A stretch of 8,452 nucleotides of DNA from NCBI GenBank assembly GCA_016839875.1, contig JAEOTK010000123.1, positions 1-8,452 on the forward strand, given 5' to 3'. Source of the DNA: Candidatus Heimdallarchaeota archaeon. GTDB lineage: Archaea; Asgardarchaeota; Heimdallarchaeia; Heimdallarchaeales; Heimdallarchaeaceae. The notes under the pieces were generated by a model, which worked only from the letters and a program-made list of their open reading frames with translations, searched no databases and had not been told where the DNA came from. The position numbers and the translations under genes were made by a program. Positions 1 through 6,417 of this stretch are shown here, one piece after another. Every line of letters starts with the position of its first letter. Position 1 is the first letter of the stretch.

Positions 1-671
1 GTAAGATGAATAACATCTGAAGGAAGGATTTTTTCTTTCACGTCATCAAAGAACGTCTTAGTATACTCTAAATCTTCTTCATCAACCATCAGATCTTTTT
101 CCAAACGTATGACATAGATAGGTATTTTCTTGTTTTCCTCTAGAACTCCATCAACCTTCAATCCTACTTTTCTGATACACTGATTATACTCTTTTCTCAT
201 CTCACTTGCTTTATTTTCTATTAGTCTTAAGAGACCTTCAACACATGTGTGATTTGTATTTTTGATGCTGAATTTGTTAATAACAAGAGCAAGAGGATAA
301 CTTAGAAGAATCAAAGTTGCGAAGAAATAAATGAAAGGAGAGGGGAGTTTGAAAACGAAATTTAGAAACCAATGAGTTGGTTGATATCTTGAGCCACCAA
401 TCAAAGAAGCCCCCTTGCAGTTTGGTAATTTCTGTCTATTCATCAGTTCAATAATCAGTGAAGCTCCCATGCTATAACCAACAAGAATGTAAGGACGATT
501 ATCGGGAATTATAGATTTAATTTCATCAAGATGATCATCAACTGTGTATCGTTTTGCGTTTGTTGTATGAGCGAAATTCTCTGAACCAAATTTTTCCTCG
601 TATGCAGGATAGTTCCAGTGATAATTACTGAACCCTGCAACTAAAACAACAAAAGGATCTTGTTTTTCCAT
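1..671 (-). CDS. alpha/beta hydrolase, C-terminus cut off by window edge
   Basis: Reading the minus strand from an ATG at 671 gives 223 residues that stay open to position 1, so the last part of the protein lies outside the window. Residues 7-13 form a hydrophobic first strand, and residues 61-70 (YILVGYSMGA) hold a G-x-S-x-G nucleophile elbow with Ser67. Asp193 and His222 sit at the right spacing to complete a Ser-Asp-His triad. Between them a cap-like insert (about 108-132) is strongly hydrophobic and could touch the membrane. No signal peptide is seen, so a cytosolic or membrane-facing enzyme is likely. The substrate is unknown; esterase, lipase or thioesterase activities are all possible. 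A TATA box 27 bp upstream supports this start and a leaderless transcript. The fold assignment is firm and the specificity open. Confidence 0.82.
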   Translation of the reverse strand, partial: MEKQDPFVVLVAGFSNYHWNYPAYEEKFGSENFAHTTNAKRYTVDDHLDEIKSIIPDNRPYILVGYSMGASLIIELMNRQKLPNCKGASLIGGSRYQPTHWFLNFVFKLPSPFIYFFATLILLSYPLALVINKFSIKNTNHTCVEGLLRLIENKASEMRKEYNQCIRKVGLKVDGVLEENKKIPIYVIRLEKDLMVDEEDLEYTKTFFDDVKEKILPSDVIHL

Positions 672-693
672 GTCATTGATTGTTTATTCTGTA

Positions 694-702
694 TATTATA
701 AA
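694..702 (-). promoter_or_regulatory. TATA box for the alpha/beta hydrolase gene
   Basis: The minus strand reads TTTATAATA, close to the archaeal box A consensus. Its centre (698) is 27 bp upstream of the ATG at 671, so transcription would start at or next to the start codon. The motif is nearly symmetric, so it might also recruit TBP for rightward transcription. Confidence 0.65.
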
Positions 703-748
703 TCTTATTACAAGAAATGATTATACTCAAAAGGGATACACAATAAAG

Positions 749-757
749 CCTAAAAAG
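749..757 (+). promoter_or_regulatory. weak TATA-like box before the DMT-type transporter
   Basis: An A-rich CTAAAAAG stretch is centred about 26 bp upstream of the ATG at 779, the spacing expected for a leaderless archaeal gene. The match to the TATA consensus is poor, so this rests mostly on position. Confidence 0.3.
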
Positions 758-778
758 AAGCTATATCTTCATTATCCA

Positions 779-1687
779 ATGAGCAAAATACTTTTCACTG
801 TTTCAGTGCTTTCAGGGTTAACTTCTTTTGCATTATACAACATTGGTTTTGCTCTAGAAAAGAAAGCCATTCAGAAGCTTCCAGACGAGATAAAAGAAAA
901 AACTAAATCCATGTTAAAAGCAGTTCTTACAAATCGTTTGTGGCTTCTGGGATTGTTCCTGACTATGACAAGTGTTGGATTGTATTTCCTAGCATTGATG
1001 TGGGCTCCATTAAGCACAATCGCACCGCTTGCAGGTTTCGGTCTTGTTGTACTGGTGATATTCGCTCATGTTGATTTGAAAGAATCATTGAAAAGAATAG
1101 AAATTCTAAGTTTTGCTTTAATTGTAATTGGAATATGTGTTTCATCTTATTTAACAAGCACTGAAGATATAACATACACATGGGAATTGTATACAGCAAG
1201 AGCTCATTCACTCGGTGGAATACTGTTCCTATGTTTAACCGTAGTTATAGGTATTGGTTTCCTTAGCGTTAGGATGACGAGAATTAAGAAAATAACTTCT
1301 TATTCAATTGCATTTTTTGCAGGTTCTTTAGCAGGGATTCAAGCTATTATGATTAAAGGTGCGACTGTTTGGATTTCAAATGGTGTTTATAATCAGAATC
1401 TCTTGGTGTTCCTTTCATTTATATTTGCAATTTTAATGACTGCATTATTTTCAACTGGATCTCTTCAGTTCTCATTCAAAGAAGGCAGAGTTTCAATTGT
1501 AATGTCAATTTATAATGGAGTAATGACAGTTTTTCCAATACTCTTTGGAGGAATAATTCTCCAAGAATGGAGCAGTTTACAAATCATATCTAAAGTATTC
1601 TTGGGAATTTCTGTTATGCTTACACTTATTGGAATAATAATTTTGAGTATAAAACACTCACAGACTCTTCAAGACAATAGCCTTTGA
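779..1687 (+). CDS. NIPA/EamA-like membrane transporter (DMT superfamily)
   Basis: This 302-residue protein is almost entirely transmembrane, with about nine hydrophobic helices near residues 4-22, 54-72, 79-97, 107-124, 145-163, 175-195, 207-225, 238-262 and 271-291. The first helix runs into NIGFALEKKAIQKLP, and the third follows a WAPLSTIAPLAGFGL segment. Both resemble the corresponding parts of NIPA-type magnesium transporters and EamA-type DMT carriers, but the substrate (metal ion, metabolite or drug) cannot be read from sequence. The frame is open upstream to a TTG at 680. I chose the ATG at 779 because the extra 33 residues are hydrophilic and their coding stretch starts 9 bp from the divergent gene and contains its promoter. 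The 3' end overlaps the opposing deaminase gene by 19 bp. Confidence 0.75.
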   Translation: MSKILFTVSVLSGLTSFALYNIGFALEKKAIQKLPDEIKEKTKSMLKAVLTNRLWLLGLFLTMTSVGLYFLALMWAPLSTIAPLAGFGLVVLVIFAHVDLKESLKRIEILSFALIVIGICVSSYLTSTEDITYTWELYTARAHSLGGILFLCLTVVIGIGFLSVRMTRIKKITSYSIAFFAGSLAGIQAIMIKGATVWISNGVYNQNLLVFLSFIFAILMTALFSTGSLQFSFKEGRVSIVMSIYNGVMTVFPILFGGIILQEWSSLQIISKVFLGISVMLTLIGIIILSIKHSQTLQDNSL

Positions 1688-3015
1688 GTTACTCCCTCTA
1701 CATCCATTATCGCTTTCTCAACATTTATGTTTTGAATTTCTCTATTTTGCATTATTAGTTTCCCGTCTGCAATCACATTTTCCACATCATTTCCTTTCAT
1801 TGAATATGCAAAATGATTTAGAATTGAATCATCTATGCTTGATGGTGTTAAATGTGGTTTCTTCAGATTGATTGTTATGATGTCTGCTAGTGATCCTGTT
1901 TCTAGAGTTCCAATTCCATCCCAATCAAGAGCTTTTGATCCACCTATAGTTGCAAGTTTGAAAACTTCATTAGCTTTGACCACAATAGGATCGTGCTGAT
2001 TTCCCTTGTAATAGAGAGCTAGAAATCGAATTGTATCAAATAGATCTAAAGTGTTGTTGCTAGCTGGACCATCTGTTCCAATCCCCATATTTGTTATTTC
2101 AGTAATCATCTCAGGTACTCGAGGCATATAATTTCCTAATTTTGCATTAGATAAGGGATTAAGTGAAACTCTGACCTGGTTATCTTTAAGCAGTTGAATA
2201 TCTTTATCTGTCAGATGTATGCAATGAGCTGCTATCATTTTATCATCAAGTACCCCATAATGATCTAGCAATTCAGTGGGAGTTGTAATGTCAGGAAATT
2301 CTTCTTTATGTTTCTTGTATAATTGCTTGCTTTGTTTAATTTCTGTTTCAGATTCTGCTAAGTGAGTATGAATCAGTAATCGTGGAATATCTGGATTTGA
2401 TTCATTATAGTCTTCTAGATAAGCATGTGCTTCTTGATAATCACCTTTAGTAACAGTATATGGAGAATGTAAAGACAAACTAACTCTGATTCTCTCTTGA
2501 AGGGTGTAATGATGTTTCTCAACTACTTCAATAGCATCTTCTAAAGTTGCTATACCTGTAATAATAGGAGCTGCTATGTAACCTCTTAAACCAGCTTTCT
2601 CTAATGCTTTTGCTTCTGAAGAAGGAAACCAATACATAGAATTCAGTGTAGTTGCACCAGAGAGAATTGATTCTGCAGCACCAAGTAATGTTCCTTTGTA
2701 AACATCATCTGCAGTTAGTTTATCTTCTAATGGCCAAATGTGTTTTCGAAGCCAAGTATCAAGTGGGAGATCATCTGCGATACCTCTAAAAATTGTCATT
2801 GCTAGATGAGTGTGACAATTAACTAATCCAGGAATTATTAGTTGATTTACATCACCAATAAAATCATGTCCTGATAGATCTTGTTTTAGTTTTTCATAGG
2901 AATTGATTCCTACAATTTTATTGTCTTCTACAATGATAAGAGGATCTTTTGTAAAATTTAATTTGAGCTCTCTATCGTAAAAAATTGCTAACCTTCCACG
3001 AATTGCTAGTTCCAT
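1669..3015 (-). CDS. 5'-methylthioadenosine / S-adenosylhomocysteine / 5'-deoxyadenosine deaminase
   Basis: This 448-residue amidohydrolase-superfamily enzyme has the full set of metal and substrate motifs of the MTA/SAH deaminase family. The metal pair is His68-x-His70 in GLVNCHTHLAMTIFRG, followed by the family signature ADDLPLDTWL (80-89). Then come His183 in LHSPYT, His218 and Glu221 in HTHLAE, His264 in AAHCIHL, the NPLSNAKLG segment (286-294) and metal-binding Asp315 in GTDGP. Members convert the 6-amino group of SAH, methylthioadenosine or 5'-deoxyadenosine to the inosine form with release of ammonia, removing inhibitory by-products of SAM enzymes. The length is typical and the protein is cytosolic. 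In methanogens the homologue is called DadD, whose preferred substrate is 5'-deoxyadenosine. That would suit the upstream AmrS gene, but the preference here is not visible. The ATG start is supported by a TATA box 25 bp upstream. Confidence 0.9.
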   Translation of the reverse strand: MELAIRGRLAIFYDRELKLNFTKDPLIIVEDNKIVGINSYEKLKQDLSGHDFIGDVNQLIIPGLVNCHTHLAMTIFRGIADDLPLDTWLRKHIWPLEDKLTADDVYKGTLLGAAESILSGATTLNSMYWFPSSEAKALEKAGLRGYIAAPIITGIATLEDAIEVVEKHHYTLQERIRVSLSLHSPYTVTKGDYQEAHAYLEDYNESNPDIPRLLIHTHLAESETEIKQSKQLYKKHKEEFPDITTPTELLDHYGVLDDKMIAAHCIHLTDKDIQLLKDNQVRVSLNPLSNAKLGNYMPRVPEMITEITNMGIGTDGPASNNTLDLFDTIRFLALYYKGNQHDPIVVKANEVFKLATIGGSKALDWDGIGTLETGSLADIITINLKKPHLTPSSIDDSILNHFAYSMKGNDVENVIADGKLIMQNREIQNINVEKAIMDVEGVTQRLLS

Positions 3016-3016
3016 G

Positions 3017-3048
3017 AAACTAAAACTGGATAAGGAATATTTTAGTTT
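3017..3048 (-). repeat. 9-bp inverted repeat across the deaminase promoter
   Basis: AAACTAAAA (3017-3025) and TTTTAGTTT (3040-3048) are perfect inverted copies separated by 14 bp. One arm overlaps the TATA box and the other ends next to the start codon, so this could be a repressor operator or, in a readthrough RNA from AmrS, a short hairpin. AT-rich sequence makes chance occurrence possible. Confidence 0.4.
3036..3044 (-). promoter_or_regulatory. TATA box for the deaminase gene
   Basis: The minus strand reads TAAAATATT, preceded by purine-rich AAAAC that could act as a BRE. The centre lies 25 bp from the ATG at 3015, which predicts a leaderless transcript. The deaminase could therefore be expressed separately from the AmrS gene 66 bp upstream. 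Confidence 0.5.
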
Positions 3049-3081
3049 TCTCCATGAAAACTTCAGTAAAGAATCGTCTTC

Positions 3082-4137
3082 CTAAGAATCGATGTAAACA
3101 GGTCGATAGGGGTGAAGAGGTAACGGATTATTACAACTTGGACATCTATTGTCTGGAGTTAGATTTGAAAATGTAACTGAAAAAACATCCCTTTTAATTA
3201 ATAATTCTGAACATTCTGGACAATAGGTGCTTTGGAAAGGATGACCTGGAATGTTCCCTAAGTAAACATACTTCAATCCTTCATTTTTTGCAATTGTGTG
3301 TGCTTTCTGAAGATTCGAAATAGAAGTTTTAGGTTGTTTAGAGAGATACGATGGAAAATAGCGAGTAAAATGAACAGGGATTTTGTCTGAAAGAACCTTT
3401 ACAACTTTACTGGAGAAATCTCTTATGAATTCTTCATCATCATTCAAAGTTGGAATCAACAAGTATACTAACTCAACATGAACTCCTCTTTGGAATGCAA
3501 TTTGAGCATTATTCCATACATGATCTATATTCATTTCTAGAAGACAATCAACTACATTTTTCGTTCCTTTGAAACTAATTGTAATGCCATTTAAACCAGC
3601 ATCAATTAACAAACCAAGTGCTTCTGGTGTCATATAGCCATTTGTAACATAATGCTTGTAGAAATCTTCAGAAAGGAGATGAAAAACGTCATAGGAAAAT
3701 TCAAGAGAAAGTGTGGGTTCGTTGAAAGAAAAACACACACCATTAATGGATGGATTGAAAGAAGCATTTTCAATAACTTTTTCTGGTGTTAGAAGGCTAG
3801 CATCAGTATATTCGCTAGGAGGAGGAGTCTTAGAAATTTCCCAATTTTGACACCAGTCACAAATGAAATTACATCCCCAAGATCCCAAGGTTAAAGCGGT
3901 TGAACCTGGAAAATAGTGATAAGCAGGTTTCTTTTCTATGGGATTGAGACTATAACTTGAGATGTCCCCGTATTGAAGGGTAAACAATTTACCTCCAAAA
4001 TTCTTCCTTGTTTTACAAAAACCTTCTTCTCCTGAAGGAATAACACATTTTCTATTACATGTATTGCATTGAACAGAATCACTACGAAGTTTCTTGTACA
4101 GATAACTCTCTCTGATTCTTGGATCCTTTCCATTCAA
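3082..4137 (-). CDS. amrS: AmrS-like radical SAM protein (AmmeMemoRadiSam system)
   Basis: This 351-residue protein carries the radical SAM cluster motif C-x3-C-x2-C at Cys89, Cys93 and Cys96 (WGCNFICDWCQNWEIS), which binds a [4Fe-4S] cluster that cleaves SAM to a 5'-deoxyadenosyl radical. An N-terminal cysteine knuckle (Cys24, Cys27, Cys31, Cys41) and the YGDISSYSLNPIEKKP segment (56-71) are typical of AmrS. VYLGNIPG (291-298) and a C-terminal zinc-ribbon pair (Cys306/Cys309, Cys332/Cys335) also fit the family. AmrS proteins look like pyruvate-formate-lyase activases but belong to a system with Memo and AMMECR1 proteins whose reaction I do not consider settled. Neither partner is in this window. 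The start is TTG at 4137: no ATG or GTG is in frame nearby, and the ATG at 4133 is out of frame. The deaminase follows 66 bp downstream. Confidence 0.88.
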   Translation of the reverse strand: MNGKDPRIRESYLYKKLRSDSVQCNTCNRKCVIPSGEEGFCKTRKNFGGKLFTLQYGDISSYSLNPIEKKPAYHYFPGSTALTLGSWGCNFICDWCQNWEISKTPPPSEYTDASLLTPEKVIENASFNPSINGVCFSFNEPTLSLEFSYDVFHLLSEDFYKHYVTNGYMTPEALGLLIDAGLNGITISFKGTKNVVDCLLEMNIDHVWNNAQIAFQRGVHVELVYLLIPTLNDDEEFIRDFSSKVVKVLSDKIPVHFTRYFPSYLSKQPKTSISNLQKAHTIAKNEGLKYVYLGNIPGHPFQSTYCPECSELLIKRDVFSVTFSNLTPDNRCPSCNNPLPLHPYRPVYIDS

Positions 4138-4166
4138 TGCTATCAGTGAAAATCTAAACCCTTTTC

Positions 4167-4174
4167 TTAAATAT
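4167..4174 (-). promoter_or_regulatory. TATA box for amrS
   Basis: The minus strand reads ATATTTAA, preceded by AAAAG. The centre lies about 33 bp from the TTG start, so the transcript would begin about 6 nt before it. The leader is too short for a normal ribosome binding site, in line with the other genes here. Confidence 0.5.
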
Positions 4175-4183
4175 CTTTTGCAT

Positions 4184-4227
4184 GAAAAATAAAAAGAGAA
4201 AAATAGATTAGCTAAAAAAGAGCTAAT
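4184..4227 (-). terminator. hairpin plus oligo-T terminator of the 487-residue membrane protein gene
   Basis: On the minus strand ATTAGCT and AGCTAAT (plus positions 4221-4227 and 4207-4213) form a perfect 7-bp stem around a 7-nt T-rich loop that contains part of the stop codon. It is followed by three T tracts (TATTTTTCTCTTTTTATTTTTC, in pieces, over 4184-4206). Oligo-T runs alone terminate archaeal RNA polymerase, so the T tracts are probably the working part. The T-rich end lies just upstream of the amrS TATA box, insulating that promoter. Confidence 0.6.
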
Positions 4228-5675
4228 ACTGCGCGTAAAATAGGGAGTAATAATCCAAAGGTTGTCAGTATTTTAGGTCCCCAGGCTTGCAGATAATACT
4301 TGACACCTCTAACAACTTTTAAATTGAAAATTTGTGTCTCTATTGGAGTTTCTTCTGCAACGAAATCTAAGGCTATTAGATTTGTTCCTATGTTTTCAGA
4401 ATGAGCAGACAACCAAATACCTGTACCAGTGTAAAGAATAGCTGTTATTAGTTTTACAAGATGTCTCTTCTCATCTGTAAGGAGATTGGAAGTGTCTTTG
4501 GGTATATTGATATAAGCATCATAAGATCTAAGAGTGAATCTTACATCAAGATCATGAGGAGATAATTCGTCTGCACCAGTGTAACTCATTCTAATCATTT
4601 GAGATTCACTATCACTTTTCTTCCTATTAAGAATGAAAAATACAATGTCTTGAGATTCCTCTTTTTTCTGTGTAGGAGGGACTGCTGAAATAATCCAGAA
4701 ATCCTTTGATTCAATTAAGTCTGGTGTTTCTCTTAGAGTTAGAAGAATACGGTCAATTATGAGGAAGATTTCGGGGGAGTACTTGAGAATGTGATCAAAG
4801 ATATTTTTCCAATCACCCAAGTTGAGAGTATCTCCTTTTAGAATTTCTTCTACTAATTCTTCAGGAACGATTCTCAGAAGTTCATTTTTCAAAAATTTCT
4901 TGTCAATGATTCTTGGGAATCTATGGTGTAAATATAACAATATCAGGACGTTCTGAACAGCTAGTGGTTGTCTGTCTTCTCTTGGCTGGAGTCTAGGAGC
5001 AAAGTCATCTAGTAAATATGAAGAAATTTTATCACTCCAATGAGTGAAAGAAACTCTTGTAATTGGATCGAGTAAAGTATATGTTGAATCTGAAATTAAT
5101 GATTGTAAAACGTAAGGATGCCTAGAAGGGGTATAGTAACGAACCAAGCTTCCAACTGTTAATCCGGATATAATTGGAACTCTGATTATAATCGAAGCTG
5201 CTATAGTGAAGATAACACTACTTATAGCTAAGTAAACTCCCAAGGTTTTTCCGCTACCTGTAGTCAAACTGAATAATCTTTCCAAACCTTCTGTTCCATA
5301 AACTGCTAGAATGTAAAATGCAAAAGCAAGTACAGCAAAGAGAAGAATGATTAACAAGTATAGATTACTGGCTTTATACTTTCTCTCTAGATTTCTGAAA
5401 CCAGCTGCAGATCTTATGGGAGTACCTTCTTTTGTTAGTTTTCTAACTTCTCCTTCAAAAGTAAGAGAAACAAGAATACCATTAGAAGCTAGGATAACGC
5501 TATTTCCAAGAAAGATATACCAACCAAGATCCAGAAGCCAGACATAAATCTCAGGGATTTTTTCTAGCTCAAAATATACTAAACCTACTATGATACTGAA
5601 AGGAATTAAGAATGTGAGGGCTCTTCCAATAAATCGTGCATAAATATTAACAAATCTTGAGAATATTGAAACCAT
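4212..5675 (-). CDS. membrane protein of unknown function, 487 residues
   Basis: I do not recognise this protein. It has hydrophobic helices at about residues 19-36, 43-70, 104-127 and 145-171. A mostly soluble region of roughly 290 residues (175-465) follows, and a last hydrophobic segment lies at 466-487, ending in the extreme C-terminus. The soluble part mixes helical, charged stretches (255-300) with a probable beta-rich section (325-395) and has no zinc-binding, nucleotide-binding or catalytic motif that I can name. A TTGSGKT string at 138-144 is not a proper P-loop. The ATG start is supported by a TATA box 26-27 bp upstream, implying leaderless transcription. The gene is divergent from the methyltransferase/HgcAB-like operon across an 82-bp shared promoter region, so co-regulation is possible but unproven. 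Confidence 0.8.
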   Translation of the reverse strand: MVSIFSRFVNIYARFIGRALTFLIPFSIIVGLVYFELEKIPEIYVWLLDLGWYIFLGNSVILASNGILVSLTFEGEVRKLTKEGTPIRSAAGFRNLERKYKASNLYLLIILLFAVLAFAFYILAVYGTEGLERLFSLTTGSGKTLGVYLAISSVIFTIAASIIIRVPIISGLTVGSLVRYYTPSRHPYVLQSLISDSTYTLLDPITRVSFTHWSDKISSYLLDDFAPRLQPREDRQPLAVQNVLILLYLHHRFPRIIDKKFLKNELLRIVPEELVEEILKGDTLNLGDWKNIFDHILKYSPEIFLIIDRILLTLRETPDLIESKDFWIISAVPPTQKKEESQDIVFFILNRKKSDSESQMIRMSYTGADELSPHDLDVRFTLRSYDAYINIPKDTSNLLTDEKRHLVKLITAILYTGTGIWLSAHSENIGTNLIALDFVAEETPIETQIFNLKVVRGVKYYLQAWGPKILTTFGLLLPILRAVLALF

Positions 5676-5697
5676 TAGTTGAAAAGGATAGCTCTTG

Positions 5698-5705
5698 AAT
5701 AAATA
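5698..5705 (-). promoter_or_regulatory. TATA box for the 487-residue membrane protein gene
   Basis: The minus strand reads TATTTATT after an AAAC purine-rich stretch, centred 26-27 bp from the ATG at 5675. Position and sequence both fit a leaderless archaeal promoter. Confidence 0.6.
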
Positions 5706-5718
5706 GTTTGTGCCATAG

Positions 5719-5726
5719 TTTTTAAA
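5719..5726 (+). promoter_or_regulatory. TATA box for the methyltransferase/HgcAB-like operon
   Basis: TTTTTAAA is centred about 35 bp before the ATG at 5758, predicting a start of transcription near 5750 and a leader of about 8 nt. It lies only 13 bp from the opposing TATA box, so initiation complexes for the two directions would be nearly back to back. Confidence 0.5.
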
Positions 5727-5746
5727 CTAGAATTTGTTAACTAGAA
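5723..5746 (+). repeat. tandem 10-bp direct repeat in the divergent promoter
   Basis: TAAACTAGAA (5723-5732) and TTAACTAGAA (5737-5746) match at 9 of 10 positions with a 14-bp period. They sit between the plus-strand TATA box and the start codon, where a bound repressor would block transcription of the operon. This is a candidate operator only; AT-rich sequence makes such repeats fairly common. Confidence 0.4.
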
Positions 5747-5757
5747 GTGATTCATTC

Positions 5758-6417
5758 ATGAGCTATGTGTTGATGAAAGTTTTAGAATCTGCTCCTCATA
5801 GGTATGATAGAGGAATCAAAATTCTAACCTTAGGTAAGATTGACAAAGCTTACGATAGAATAGTTGAATTTTTGAAGAAAGATGATAATGTTTTGGACTT
5901 AGGGTGTGGAACTGGGATGTTATCCTTTAGGGCTGTCCTTAAAGGAGCAACGGTTACTGGAATAGATATTAATCCTGAAATGCTTGATATTGCTAAAAAA
6001 AGAATCATCGAATTGGATGCTAAAGGGAAGATTGAATTCCTTGAAATGGGAGTTGCAGAAATGGATAAATTCGAGAATAATTCTTTCGATGTAATAATGA
6101 GTGGATTATGTTTCTCAGAATTAAGCGAAGACGAAATTTCTTTCACACTAAACCAAATAAAGCAAAAGTTGAGAAGTACTGGAATATTTCTTCTTGTTGA
6201 TGAGATAAAAAGTAGATCGATAATCAAAAGGATCATAAATTCGATTCTCAGGATACCTCTTGTAATAGTTACTTATATTCTTACTCAAACAACTTCAAAA
6301 GCTCTAAAAAATATTGAAAAAAGAATCACAGATTCTGGCTTAATCATTCAATCACGTAAATCAAATTTTCTTGATAATTTTGTGGAATTAGTTATAGTTA
6401 AGGATGATAAAAAATGA
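5758..6417 (+). CDS. class I SAM-dependent methyltransferase, corrinoid-protein-associated (CpaM-like)
   Basis: This 219-residue methyltransferase has motif I VLDLGCGTG (45-53), the acidic SAM-ribose residue Asp70 in GIDINPEML, and an SFDVIMSGLCFSEL strand (109-122) as the core of a Rossmann-type SAM fold. Its N-terminus (LESAPHRYDRGIKILTLGKI, 9-28) matches, as I remember it, the family annotated as corrinoid protein-associated methyltransferase CpaM. A hydrophobic stretch at 160-178 may hold it at the membrane beside its partner. The frame is open to a TTG at 5734, but I chose the ATG at 5758 because it lies behind the predicted transcription start. A GAAGTGA sequence at 5744-5750 could also act as a weak ribosome binding site. 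Its stop overlaps the next start by ATGA, so translation is coupled. It may methylate the corrinoid protein or take a methyl group from it; sequence does not decide. Confidence 0.85.
   Translation: MSYVLMKVLESAPHRYDRGIKILTLGKIDKAYDRIVEFLKKDDNVLDLGCGTGMLSFRAVLKGATVTGIDINPEMLDIAKKRIIELDAKGKIEFLEMGVAEMDKFENNSFDVIMSGLCFSELSEDEISFTLNQIKQKLRSTGIFLLVDEIKSRSIIKRIINSILRIPLVIVTYILTQTTSKALKNIEKRITDSGLIIQSRKSNFLDNFVELVIVKDDKK
6400..6407 (+). promoter_or_regulatory. Shine-Dalgarno-like site for the HgcAB-like gene
   Basis: AAGGATGA lies 6 nt before the ATG at 6414, inside the end of the methyltransferase gene. An internal operon gene with a ribosome site beside leaderless first genes is the usual archaeal pattern. 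Confidence 0.45.

Noticed and set aside
680..778. Longer N-terminus of the DMT-type transporter from a TTG at 680
   Set aside because: The extension is hydrophilic and low in family-like sequence, it contains the divergent TATA box, and it starts 9 bp from the neighbouring start codon. The ATG at 779 directly precedes the first membrane helix.
3023..3055. 11-codon upstream reading frame before the deaminase
   Set aside because: If the deaminase transcript is leaderless, as its TATA box suggests, this frame is not transcribed with it. Its short length gives no coding evidence.
3936..4133. 65-codon open frame from an ATG inside amrS
   Set aside because: It is a shadow of the amrS coding frame with no recognisable domain, and the AmrS frame carries all conserved cysteines.
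5244..5264. Walker A-like TTGSGKT string in the 487-residue membrane protein
   Set aside because: The first glycine of GxxxxGKT is missing, the string lies in a short loop between two membrane helices, and no Walker B or other NTPase motif is present.
5734..5757. Earlier TTG start of the methyltransferase
   Set aside because: It lies about 11 bp from the TATA box centre, upstream of the likely transcription start, and adds eight residues with no family resemblance.
5850..6236. 128-codon minus-strand frame across the methyltransferase gene
   Set aside because: It is antisense to a clearly conserved SAM-methyltransferase frame and shows no motif of its own.
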